From the NCBI GenBank assembly GCA_964488085.1, contig CAZATK010000021.1, positions 1-6,271 of the forward strand: a stretch of 6,271 bases of DNA, given 5' to 3'. Shown one piece after another: positions 1-5,968 of the stretch. The stretch comes from CAZATK01 sp964488085 (GTDB taxonomy: Bacteria; Patescibacteriota; Minisyncoccia; UBA6257; UBA11618). Numbering within the stretch: the first letter of the stretch is position 1; each line of letters begins with the position of its first letter. The translations under genes were made by a program, and so were the position numbers. The notes below the pieces were generated by a model. It saw only the letters and a program-made list of their open reading frames with translations, was not told the DNA's origin and made no database searches.

Positions 1-1068
1 GGCGCTGATGTTTTATTATGCCACCCATTTCGTTTTCAGAATAAAGATTTACAAAATAAAAATGTATTTGATTTTTACAAGGTTAAAAAAAATTTTAAAG
101 TTAGGACCACTGCAAATCTAGATTTAATTCCATTATTAGACAATAAAATATTGTTTATTTTACAAACATTATTTTGGGGAATTTTTACTGTATTTAAATT
201 AAGAAAAGAAAAAATAGATATTTATTATACAAGAGATCTTCTAACAGTATTTTGGATATCAATTTTTGGATTGCCGATTATTTACGAAGAACATGTAATT
301 AGAAATAAAGCGGGACAATTTTTATTAAAAATAATTTCTCAAAAACATTCCCTTAAATTAGTTGTGGTGTTAACAAACTTTATAAAAGATAATTTTATTA
401 AACTTGGATTTTCTTCAAATAAAATAATCGTTGCCTCTGATGCTGTAGATTTAACAATGTTCAAAAACCTGCCGGATAGAATCAGTTGCAGAAAAAAACT
501 AGAACTGCCGGAATCTGTGTTTATAGTGGGATATGTGGGCAGATTTAAAGTTTTTGGTAATCAAGAAAAAGGAATCCCCCAGTTAATAGAAGCGGTATCT
601 AAATTAAAAAATAAAAATATCTTATTAATGTTAGTTGGTGGACCACAAAGCGCCGTAAATGATTATTTAGATTTAGCTAAAAAATTAAATGTTCGAAATA
701 TAAAGATTATTGACCAAGTTCCAGTATCAGAAGTTCCCTACTGGATGAGGGCTTGCGATGCAGTTACTATTCCATGGACATGGACTAAATTTTCTGCTTA
801 TTACACCTCCCCTCTCAAGCTCTTTGAATATATGGCATCTAAAACTCCCATCATTGCCAGCGACTTACCATCCTTAAGAGAAATTCTTAATGAGAATAAT
901 TCAATTTTAGTTAAACCGGGAGATTTTACGGATTTGGCTAATGGAATTGAAAAAGTTTTAAATAATAAAAATTTAGGCAATCAGATATCAGAACAAGCTT
1001 ATAAAGATGTGCAAAATTATACTTGGGATAATAGGGCTAAAAAAATATTATCGTTTTTATGCACATAA
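1..1068 (+). CDS. GT4-type glycosyltransferase, 5' end cut off by the window
   Basis: This is probably a cytoplasmic nucleotide-sugar glycosyltransferase acting in surface glycan assembly. The frame is open from base 1. The first 50 residues (beginning GADVLLCHPF) look like the N-terminal Rossmann half of GT4 enzymes, so the TTG at 151 is not the start. 355 residues are visible; only the first strand and glycine loop are likely missing. Visible blocks, numbered from base 1, are IYYTRD near 75, YEEHVI at 95-100, the donor-domain opening VGYVGRF near 178, LLMLVGGP near 208, and SPLKLFEYMA at 270-279 followed by the conserved Pro-Ile-Ile-Ala-Ser-Asp turn. E276 matches the second Glu of the EX7E motif, but Tyr occupies the first Glu position, as in the SPLK-type GT4 subgroup. 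The 3' end overlaps the next gene by 10 bases, suggesting translational coupling. Donor and acceptor cannot be read from sequence. Confidence 0.88.
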   Translation, partial: GADVLLCHPFRFQNKDLQNKNVFDFYKVKKNFKVRTTANLDLIPLLDNKILFILQTLFWGIFTVFKLRKEKIDIYYTRDLLTVFWISIFGLPIIYEEHVIRNKAGQFLLKIISQKHSLKLVVVLTNFIKDNFIKLGFSSNKIIVASDAVDLTMFKNLPDRISCRKKLELPESVFIVGYVGRFKVFGNQEKGIPQLIEAVSKLKNKNILLMLVGGPQSAVNDYLDLAKKLNVRNIKIIDQVPVSEVPYWMRACDAVTIPWTWTKFSAYYTSPLKLFEYMASKTPIIASDLPSLREILNENNSILVKPGDFTDLANGIEKVLNNKNLGNQISEQAYKDVQNYTWDNRAKKILSFLCT

Positions 1069-2180
1069 TACTTATTAGCAGTACCAATGAAGATAATTCT
1101 GGTTGGGGCACACTAACGCACAACCACTGTTTGACTTTATTTAATAATAATCAAAAATTTACACTTCTTCTTCCTAAAAAGTCTAAGAAAATAAACACTG
1201 CGTATTCAGATAATATAAAATATATTCTACCAACCCTTCCTCTTAGTTTTAATTCTATTAAAGGAATAATGCAGTTGCCTCTTTTATATAAGAAAATAAA
1301 AATAAATTATAAAAATCCAGTTATTGTTCACTCTTTATTGGATTTTCCTTATGCTTTTTTAGGATGGCGATTAGCCAAGCAGATTAAATGTCCTTTTATT
1401 TTTTCTGCTGTTGGAACATATTCAGTTTTGCCATTCACTAAATTTATTGATCGGATATTGTTTTTACCAGTTTACAAATCAGCGAATGCAATTATTTCTA
1501 TCAGTAATTTTACCGCTCAAAAAATTAAAGAGGTTTCTGGTTATGCTAGAAAAATTGAAGTAATTTATTTACCCGTTATCTCACACAGAGAGCAAAACGA
1601 ATCTTCTAGCCTTGATACTACAATCCCAAAAGGATTGATTATTTTGAGCATTGGTCCGCTTAAGGCTAGAAAGGGCATGGATATACTTATAAAGGCTTTA
1701 TCGGAAATAATTAAAATAATACCCAATGTTCAATTAGTGATCGTTGCATCTTATGGTAATATCCAGTCCTTTAATAAATTAGCTGTCTCCCTAGGTGTTA
1801 AAAATAACTTACATATATTACAAGACGTTAATAATAATTTATTATCTTCTCTTTTGGAAAATTGTGATGTCTTTGCTATGACTCCTCGTTATATAAATCA
1901 TGAATTTGAAGGTTATGGATTAGTTTATTTGGAAGCCGGTCTTCATAAAAAACCAGTTGTCGGCACTTTTTCGGGAGGAGTACCGGAAGCAGTGATTAAT
2001 AATAAAACTGGGATTCTGGTGCCAGAAAACGATATAAATGCCACGGCAGAAGCAATTATTAAAATATTAAAAGACAAATCTTTAGCAGAAAATTTAGGCA
2101 ATAATGGTTATGAATTAGCCAAAGAAAGAAATTGGGACGATTATATAAATAAAATAATTAAAATTTATGAATCCCGTTAG
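1059..2180 (+). CDS. GT4-type glycosyltransferase
   Basis: This is a complete 373-residue retaining GT-B glycosyltransferase, normal in length for GT4, probably cytoplasmic and building the same polysaccharide as the genes around it. An N-terminal glycine loop is seen at NSGWGTLTH (13-21). The acceptor half includes FSAVGTYSVLP near 115-125 and ISISNFTAQKI near 147-156. The donor half opens with LSIGPLKARKGMDIL (196-210), carrying the usual basic phosphate-binding residues. The full EX7E motif is E284 to E292 in EFEGYGLVYLEAG, followed by KPVVGTFSGGVPE. The ATG at 1059 overlaps the end of the preceding gene by 10 bases; no Shine-Dalgarno is visible. The last codons (Ser-Arg-stop) read into the left inverted repeat of the inserted element, so the TAG at 2178-2180 is element sequence. 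Without the element the protein would end Glu-Ser-Val-Cys-Asn, two residues longer. The substrate is unknown. Confidence 0.92.
   Translation: MHIILISSTNEDNSGWGTLTHNHCLTLFNNNQKFTLLLPKKSKKINTAYSDNIKYILPTLPLSFNSIKGIMQLPLLYKKIKINYKNPVIVHSLLDFPYAFLGWRLAKQIKCPFIFSAVGTYSVLPFTKFIDRILFLPVYKSANAIISISNFTAQKIKEVSGYARKIEVIYLPVISHREQNESSSLDTTIPKGLIILSIGPLKARKGMDILIKALSEIIKIIPNVQLVIVASYGNIQSFNKLAVSLGVKNNLHILQDVNNNLLSSLLENCDVFAMTPRYINHEFEGYGLVYLEAGLHKKPVVGTFSGGVPEAVINNKTGILVPENDINATAEAIIKILKDKSLAENLGNNGYELAKERNWDDYINKIIKIYESR
2167..2173. repeat. Left copy of 7-bp direct repeat ATGAATC (candidate target-site duplication)
   Basis: It is identical to 2448-2454, 281 bp away, and the match stops at both sides (T/G before, C/T after). 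Three bases overlap the left inverted repeat, so the true duplication could be as short as GA. It lies in the last codons of the upstream glycosyltransferase and includes the upstream candidate start of the nuclease. Confidence 0.65.
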
Positions 2181-2451
2181 AGATAACCCATCTATGTTTT
2201 ACACATATGTTATAGAAAATAAGAATAAGCAGTGGTATACAGGATCTACAAATGATCTACGGAAACGCTTTAATCAACATAATACTAAGAAATCCACATA
2301 CACAAAATATCGAGGACCATATAAATTGATTTATTATGAAGCATGTTTAATTGAAGAAGATGCAAGGTCGAGGGAAAAATATCTAAAATCGGGTATGGGT
2401 AAACGCTATATAAAAAGTAGATTAAAGCGTTTCCTATCTCTAACGGGATGA
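2167..2451 (+). CDS. Small GIY-YIG (URI-type) endonuclease carried by an inverted-repeat element
   Basis: This is a single-domain GIY-YIG nuclease of 94 residues from the ATG at 2167, or 85 from the ATG at 2194. The second start is more typical: residues 10-15 (MFYTYV) are the usual N-terminus, and the first nine residues are mostly left terminal repeat read as protein. Both starts are in frame. The degenerate GIY-YIG pair is Y12-T13-Y14 and Y24-T25-G26. The expected catalytic Arg is R34 in DLRKRFNQH, with H38 after it, and the metal-binding Glu is E70 in ARSREKYLKSG. All the active-site elements I look for are present, so it is probably active. The C-terminal LSLTG is the right terminal repeat read as protein. 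It has no place in sugar synthesis; it is the only gene of the element and probably drives its mobility or homing, though this is inferred. The stop TGA overlaps the next ATG (ATGA), so gene 4 may be translated by reinitiation. Confidence 0.9.
   Translation: MNPVRDNPSMFYTYVIENKNKQWYTGSTNDLRKRFNQHNTKKSTYTKYRGPYKLIYYEACLIEEDARSREKYLKSGMGKRYIKSRLKRFLSLTG
2171..2185 (+). repeat. Left terminal inverted repeat (15 bp)
   Basis: ATCCCGTTAGAGATA matches the reverse complement of 2435-2449 without mismatch. It supplies the stop codon (TAG, 2178-2180) of the upstream glycosyltransferase. In the nuclease frame it encodes most of Asn-Pro-Val-Arg-Asp. Confidence 0.9.
2261..2275 (+). repeat. Internal inverted repeat, left arm (15 bp)
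   Basis: GGAAACGCTTTAATC is the exact reverse complement of 2420-2434. It lies in the nuclease codons for Arg-Lys-Arg-Phe-Asn-Gln, the stretch carrying the expected catalytic Arg. A perfect 15-bp match inside under 300 bp is unlikely by chance. Confidence 0.85.
2420..2434 (-). repeat. Internal inverted repeat, right arm, abutting the right terminal repeat
   Basis: GATTAAAGCGTTTCC pairs perfectly with 2261-2275 and ends exactly where the right terminal repeat begins (2435). Bases 2420-2449 are therefore a continuous 30-base strand that can pair with two separate 15-base segments upstream. A competing 7-bp pairing, AAACGCT at 2401-2407 with AGCGTTT at 2426-2432, could form a local hairpin with an 18-base loop. 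Confidence 0.85.
2435..2449 (-). repeat. Right terminal inverted repeat (15 bp)
   Basis: TATCTCTAACGGGAT is the exact reverse complement of 2171-2185. It encodes the nuclease C-terminus (Leu-Ser-Leu-Thr-Gly). Its last two bases are the AT of the ATG that starts the downstream gene. Confidence 0.9.
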
Positions 2452-2454
2452 ATC
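2448..2454. repeat. Right copy of 7-bp direct repeat ATGAATC (candidate target-site duplication)
   Basis: This is the second copy of the repeat at 2167-2173. It contains the start codon and the Asn codon of the downstream gene, so the insertion left that start intact. Two bases are shared with the right inverted repeat. Confidence 0.65.
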
Positions 2455-3821
2455 TGTTTGTAACTAGTTTTCACTTTCTGTCATCAAGAAATTTTTTTAC
2501 TACTGATGTATTTAGCACGCTAAAACAAAATAAAGAAATTAATTTAATAATATTTGTTCCTAAAAATAAGCTAGATCTTTTACATAATAATTATGAATAC
2601 GAGAACGTTAAATTAATAGGAATAGACGAACAACTTATTTTGAGCAGAAATTTTTCTAAATTTAAATGGTTAAACTTTTTTTTAATATCAGCATATGCGG
2701 TAAGATTGCGAGCCAGAGAGAAGTATAATAGGGGGGAAACTTTTACTAGCGCTTTAGAGTTAGTTTTCTCTTATTTTTTATCAAGATTTTTATCAAGATT
2801 TAAATTTGTAAGAAAAATAGTAAGATATTTTGATAGAAAATTTGATAGATCGCCGATATTATTAAAATACTTTGATAAATATAATCCTAAATGCATTCTA
2901 GTAACAGATGTCTTTAATAATGCGGATATTTGTTTTTTAAAGGAAGCCGAGGCCAATAACGTGCTTTCTATAGGGCTAGTTCGTTCTTGGGATAATACCA
3001 CTACAAAGGGACTTATGCGGGTCATACCAAACAGCTTAATTGTTAACAATAAAATTGTAGAGGAAGAGGCCGTAAAATTTCACGATGTAGATCCTAAGAA
3101 TATTTTTGTTAGTGGCATTCCTCAATTTGATATATATTTTCGCAACATACATGATACGCGTGAAGATTTTTTTAAAGAAATTGGAGCTGATATTAATAAG
3201 AAATTAATATTATTTGCTCCAGCCGGATCAATATTATCAGATACAGATTGGCAACTGTGCCAAATATTAAAAGATGGATTAGATAAAGAAATATTGCCAA
3301 AAAATATTCAATTTTTAATCAGAAAACATCCTTTAGGGCATCCCGGTTTTTTAGAAAAGTTTATACCTGATGAAAATTTCATCATAGAATGGCCGGGAAC
3401 AAAACCAGAGAATAGCAACCATCCTAAAATAATGGAGATGATTAATAAAGATCAAAAACACTTAGTTAATTCTTTATTTTATTCTGAAATACTTATTTAT
3501 GTTAACTCTAGCATTGGCATAGATTCCCTGCCATTTGATAAACCGCAAATAATGATTGAATTTGATGGATGGGAAAAGAAACCTTATATTGAAAGCGTTA
3601 AACATTATCACAACGAAGACCACATGCAAAAATATTTGCGAACGGGAGCTGTAAAGATAGCAAGAACATCGGAAGAATTATTATTTTTAATTAATAATTA
3701 TCTTAATAATCCCAAAATGGACGAAGGAAAAAGAACATTGGCAATTAAAGAACAATTATATTATCCTGATGACTATTGCGGAAGAAGGGTTGCAAATTTT
3801 ATTTTAAAACAAATTTTTTAA
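2448..3821 (+). CDS. Large GT-B-like transferase of a surface-polysaccharide locus, family uncertain
   Basis: This is a complete 457-residue soluble-looking protein that I cannot assign to a named family. Layout: a Rossmann-like N-terminal region (LFVTSFHFLSS, 3-13; LIIFVPKNK near 33-41); a basic, probably helical linker (about 86-134); a second Rossmann-like region with LVTDVFNNADICF (151-163); the marked motif GLVRSWDNTTTKGLM (176-190); VSGIPQFDIYF (221-231); LILFAPAGS (253-261); IRKHP (291-295); and SSIGIDSLPFDKPQI (354-368). The RKHP and SS..D...P pattern resembles the C-terminal donor domain of CDP-glycerol glycerophosphotransferase-like and related GT-B enzymes, so a sugar or sugar-phosphate transfer role is likely but inferred. 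The start at 2448 overlaps the nuclease stop as ATGA and would be the same in the empty site. Bases 2775-2798 hold a perfect 12-bp tandem repeat coding for Phe-Leu-Ser-Arg twice. The gene ends 4 bases before gmd. Confidence 0.85.
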   Translation: MNLFVTSFHFLSSRNFFTTDVFSTLKQNKEINLIIFVPKNKLDLLHNNYEYENVKLIGIDEQLILSRNFSKFKWLNFFLISAYAVRLRAREKYNRGETFTSALELVFSYFLSRFLSRFKFVRKIVRYFDRKFDRSPILLKYFDKYNPKCILVTDVFNNADICFLKEAEANNVLSIGLVRSWDNTTTKGLMRVIPNSLIVNNKIVEEEAVKFHDVDPKNIFVSGIPQFDIYFRNIHDTREDFFKEIGADINKKLILFAPAGSILSDTDWQLCQILKDGLDKEILPKNIQFLIRKHPLGHPGFLEKFIPDENFIIEWPGTKPENSNHPKIMEMINKDQKHLVNSLFYSEILIYVNSSIGIDSLPFDKPQIMIEFDGWEKKPYIESVKHYHNEDHMQKYLRTGAVKIARTSEELLFLINNYLNNPKMDEGKRTLAIKEQLYYPDDYCGRRVANFILKQIF

Positions 3822-3825
3822 ATTT

Positions 3826-4809
3826 ATGAGTAAAAAAAGGATTGCTCTCATTACCGGTATTACAGGACAAGACGGTTCTTATTTAGCGGAACTTTTATTG
3901 TCAAAAAATTATGAAGTACATGGAATTATTCGCAGATCTTCGGTTGTAAATACCGGACTTATAAAGCATATAATACCAAAATTATTTTTACATTATGGCG
4001 ATCTAATAGATGCCAATACGATAAGGAAACTAATTTATAAAATTAAACCCAATGAAATTTATAATTTGGCGGCGCAATCACAAGTAAGAGTGAGTTTTGA
4101 TATTCCTGAATACACTCTTAACGTTACTGGTTTGGGACCAACAAGAATATTAGAAGCTATTAAAGATTTTGAGGATGGCGGCAATGGAAGAATAAAATTT
4201 TATCAAGCAAGTTCCAGCGAGATGTTTGGCAATACCCTGCCCCCTCAAAACGAGAAGTCGTTGTTTTTTCCAAGAAGCCCGTATGGATGCGCAAAGCTTT
4301 TAGGTTATCATTCAACTTGTAATTATAGAGATGGATTTAATATTTTTGCGGTAAATGGCATTCTTTTTAATCACGAATCCCCTCGTCGTGGCGAAGAATT
4401 TGTTACTAAAAAAATTACGTCTAGCGTGGCTAAAATTAAAACGGGTTTAATTAAAAAAATTTCTCTAGGAAATTTAAACGCTAAGCGTGATTGGGGTTAT
4501 GCTCCTGAATATATGGAAGCCGTTTGGTCAATGATGCAACAAGACAAACCGGATGATTATGTTATTGGCACAGGAGAAAGCCACTCAATTGAAGAATTTT
4601 TAAATGCATCGTTTAAGGCAGTCGGCATTAGTAATTGGAAAAAATATGTAGAAATTGATTCATCTTATTTTAGGCCGACAGATGTTCACGATTTAATCGC
4701 TGATTATTCTAAAGCACAGAAAGTTTTAAATTGGCAACCAAAAGTTAAGTTTAAAGAATTAGTAAAAATTATGGTGGAAGCGGACTTAAAATCTATAAAA
4801 AATGATTAA
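3826..4809 (+). CDS. gmd: GDP-mannose 4,6-dehydratase
   Basis: It converts GDP-D-mannose to GDP-4-keto-6-deoxy-D-mannose, the branch point for GDP-fucose, rhamnose, perosamine and colitose, in the cytoplasm. It is an extended SDR of 327 residues, shorter than the roughly 370-residue E. coli enzyme but with the usual landmarks. These are the NADP-binding TGITGQDGSYL (10-20), RRSS (36-39) for the cofactor phosphate, LAAQSQVRVSF (82-92), ASSSEMFG (128-135) with Glu132, the catalytic pair Y153 and K157 in SPYGCAK, and the family signature NHESPRRGEEFVTKKIT (182-198). KRDWGYAPEYMEAVW near 220-234 is also characteristic. No Shine-Dalgarno is visible; the ATG at 3826 gives the standard N-terminus. 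It overlaps the following PLP enzyme by 8 bases, and that enzyme is the expected next step. The assignment is firm. Confidence 0.96.
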   Translation: MSKKRIALITGITGQDGSYLAELLLSKNYEVHGIIRRSSVVNTGLIKHIIPKLFLHYGDLIDANTIRKLIYKIKPNEIYNLAAQSQVRVSFDIPEYTLNVTGLGPTRILEAIKDFEDGGNGRIKFYQASSSEMFGNTLPPQNEKSLFFPRSPYGCAKLLGYHSTCNYRDGFNIFAVNGILFNHESPRRGEEFVTKKITSSVAKIKTGLIKKISLGNLNAKRDWGYAPEYMEAVWSMMQQDKPDDYVIGTGESHSIEEFLNASFKAVGISNWKKYVEIDSSYFRPTDVHDLIADYSKAQKVLNWQPKVKFKELVKIMVEADLKSIKND

Positions 4810-5968
4810 ATTAATTAAGTCTACATTTTATAAAGAAAAAAAAGCCAAGAAGAAACTCATTAACTTTATAAAAAAGTCCACTATTTTAAGCATGAATAGC
4901 GAGTGCCGTAAATTTGAGAATGCGTTTGCTAAAAAACAGGAAAGAAAATACGCAGTTTTTGTCAGTAGTGGCAGTAGCGCTAATTTGGTTTTAATACAAT
5001 CTCTTCTTAATTTAAATTGGTTCAAAAAAGGCGATACGATTGGGGTGTCATCGCTGACTTGGCCAACTAATGTGATGCCGTTAATTCAGTTGGGGCTGAA
5101 GGTTTTATTTTTAGACTGTGAAATAAAAACTATTAACGTTTCACCAGATATTCTTAAAAGAAAAATTAAAAATTTAAACGGTCTTTTCCTGACCAATGTT
5201 TTAGGATTTAGTGATTATATAGAAACAATAGCTAATTTATGTAAAAAAAATAACATTATCTTCTTAGAAGACAATTGCGAATCATTGGGCTCTAGAATGG
5301 GAGGTAACTTATTGGGTAATTTTGGTTTGGCTGCAACTTTCTCCTTTTTTGTTGGTCACCATCTATCTACTATTGAAGGAGGTATGATTGTTACCGATAA
5401 TTCAGAGTTATATCATATGCTCTTAAAAGTGCGGGCACACGGCTGGGATAGAGATTTGCCAAAAGAAGAAATAATTAGTGCTAGATTAGTCCATAATGTT
5501 AATGATTTTTTTGCTCACTATACTTTTTATGATCTGGCTTATAATGCCAGACCGACAGAAATAAGTGGTTTTTTAGGCAATAACCAACTATTCTATTGGG
5601 ATGAAATAATTAATAAGCGTTTCAATAATTTTAAAAAATTCCACAATGCACAGAAAAAAAATGATGATTTTATTTTATTAGATATCAATCACATGGATTT
5701 AATATCTAATTTTGCAATGCCGGTTATTTGTAAAAATAGGGATTACTTTGAAAAGTATCGAGAAAGATTTAAAAAAAACGAAGTAGAGATTAGGCCTATT
5801 ATAGCCGGTAATATTATGGAACAACCATTTTATATGCAGTATAGGAGTAAAAACGACACAGAGTGTAAAAATACTCAATTGATTCATAAATATGGATTTT
5901 ATTTTGGCAATAATCCAGAACTGACAACAAAAGAAGTTAATTTTTTATGTGGCTTGTTGAAAAAATGA
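4802..5968 (+). CDS. ColD-like GDP-4-keto-6-deoxymannose 3-dehydratase (PLP, His in place of Lys)
   Basis: This is a 388-residue DegT/DnrJ/EryC1/StrS-fold protein. In ordinary members a Lys binds PLP. Here the site reads SFFVGHHLSTIEGG (181-194), and H186 aligns with that Lys. The His-His arrangement is the hallmark of ColD, which removes the C3 hydroxyl of GDP-4-keto-6-deoxymannose using PMP regenerated from glutamate. Supporting motifs are SSGSSANL (55-62) for the cofactor phosphate, LEDNCESLGS (155-164) with D157 for the pyridine nitrogen, and EIRPIIAGNIMEQPFY (330-345). No clustered cysteines of the iron-sulfur CDP-sugar 3-dehydratases (RfbH/E1) are seen, which favours the ColD type. Ile191 replaces the usual Gly of GEGG. 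Position after gmd supports a GDP-linked substrate. The ATG at 4802 overlaps gmd by 8 bases, and the stop overlaps the next start as ATGA. Dehydratase rather than aminotransferase activity is well supported; the exact substrate is inferred. Confidence 0.85.
   Translation: MIKLIKSTFYKEKKAKKKLINFIKKSTILSMNSECRKFENAFAKKQERKYAVFVSSGSSANLVLIQSLLNLNWFKKGDTIGVSSLTWPTNVMPLIQLGLKVLFLDCEIKTINVSPDILKRKIKNLNGLFLTNVLGFSDYIETIANLCKKNNIIFLEDNCESLGSRMGGNLLGNFGLAATFSFFVGHHLSTIEGGMIVTDNSELYHMLLKVRAHGWDRDLPKEEIISARLVHNVNDFFAHYTFYDLAYNARPTEISGFLGNNQLFYWDEIINKRFNNFKKFHNAQKKNDDFILLDINHMDLISNFAMPVICKNRDYFEKYRERFKKNEVEIRPIIAGNIMEQPFYMQYRSKNDTECKNTQLIHKYGFYFGNNPELTTKEVNFLCGLLKK

Larger units (their letters stand above)
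2171..2449 (+). mobile_element. Minimal mobile element: terminal inverted repeats around one GIY-YIG gene
   Basis: A 279-bp unit is bounded by perfect 15-bp inverted repeats, ATCCCGTTAGAGATA on the left and its exact reverse complement on the right. It interrupts an otherwise gap-free sugar operon at the gene 2/gene 4 junction. ATGAATC occurs at both edges. Deleting one copy plus the intervening DNA (281 bp) gives a seamless junction in which both neighbours stay open. Two parses fit: a 2-bp GA duplication with full 15-bp repeats, or a 7-bp duplication that partly overlaps them. Both predict the same empty site. GC, hand-counted at about 32%, resembles the host DNA. No DDE, serine or HUH transposase is encoded, so movement would depend on the nuclease or on an enzyme supplied in trans. 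That it is mobile is inferred from structure; only one copy is visible here. Confidence 0.75.

Noticed and set aside
151..153. TTG as start of the first glycosyltransferase
   Set aside because: The frame is open back to base 1 and the upstream 50 residues look like a normal GT4 N-terminal half, so the gene is simply cut by the window.
2171..2449. The inverted repeats as a Rho-independent terminator
   Set aside because: The arms are 249 bases apart with no following U-tract, and the operon continues past them.
2771..3049. 92-codon open frame on the minus strand
   Set aside because: It lies wholly inside gene 4, whose + strand frame continues with recognisable motifs; the composition looks like an antisense shadow.
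3810..3830. Promoter between gene 4 and gmd
   Set aside because: The gap is only 4 bases, and AT-rich hexamers resembling -10 boxes are everywhere at this base composition, so none can be supported.
4828..5025. 65-codon open frame on the minus strand
   Set aside because: It is antisense to the N-terminal part of the ColD-like gene, and its hydrophobic look comes from Lys-rich AT codons read backwards.
5699..5887. 62-codon open frame on the minus strand
   Set aside because: It is antisense to the conserved C-terminal part of the ColD-like gene, with no motif of its own.
5965..5968. Alternative genetic code with TGA as Gly
   Set aside because: TGA acts as the stop at two typical ATGA junctions and no long gene has an in-frame TGA; reading through here meets TAA three codons later.
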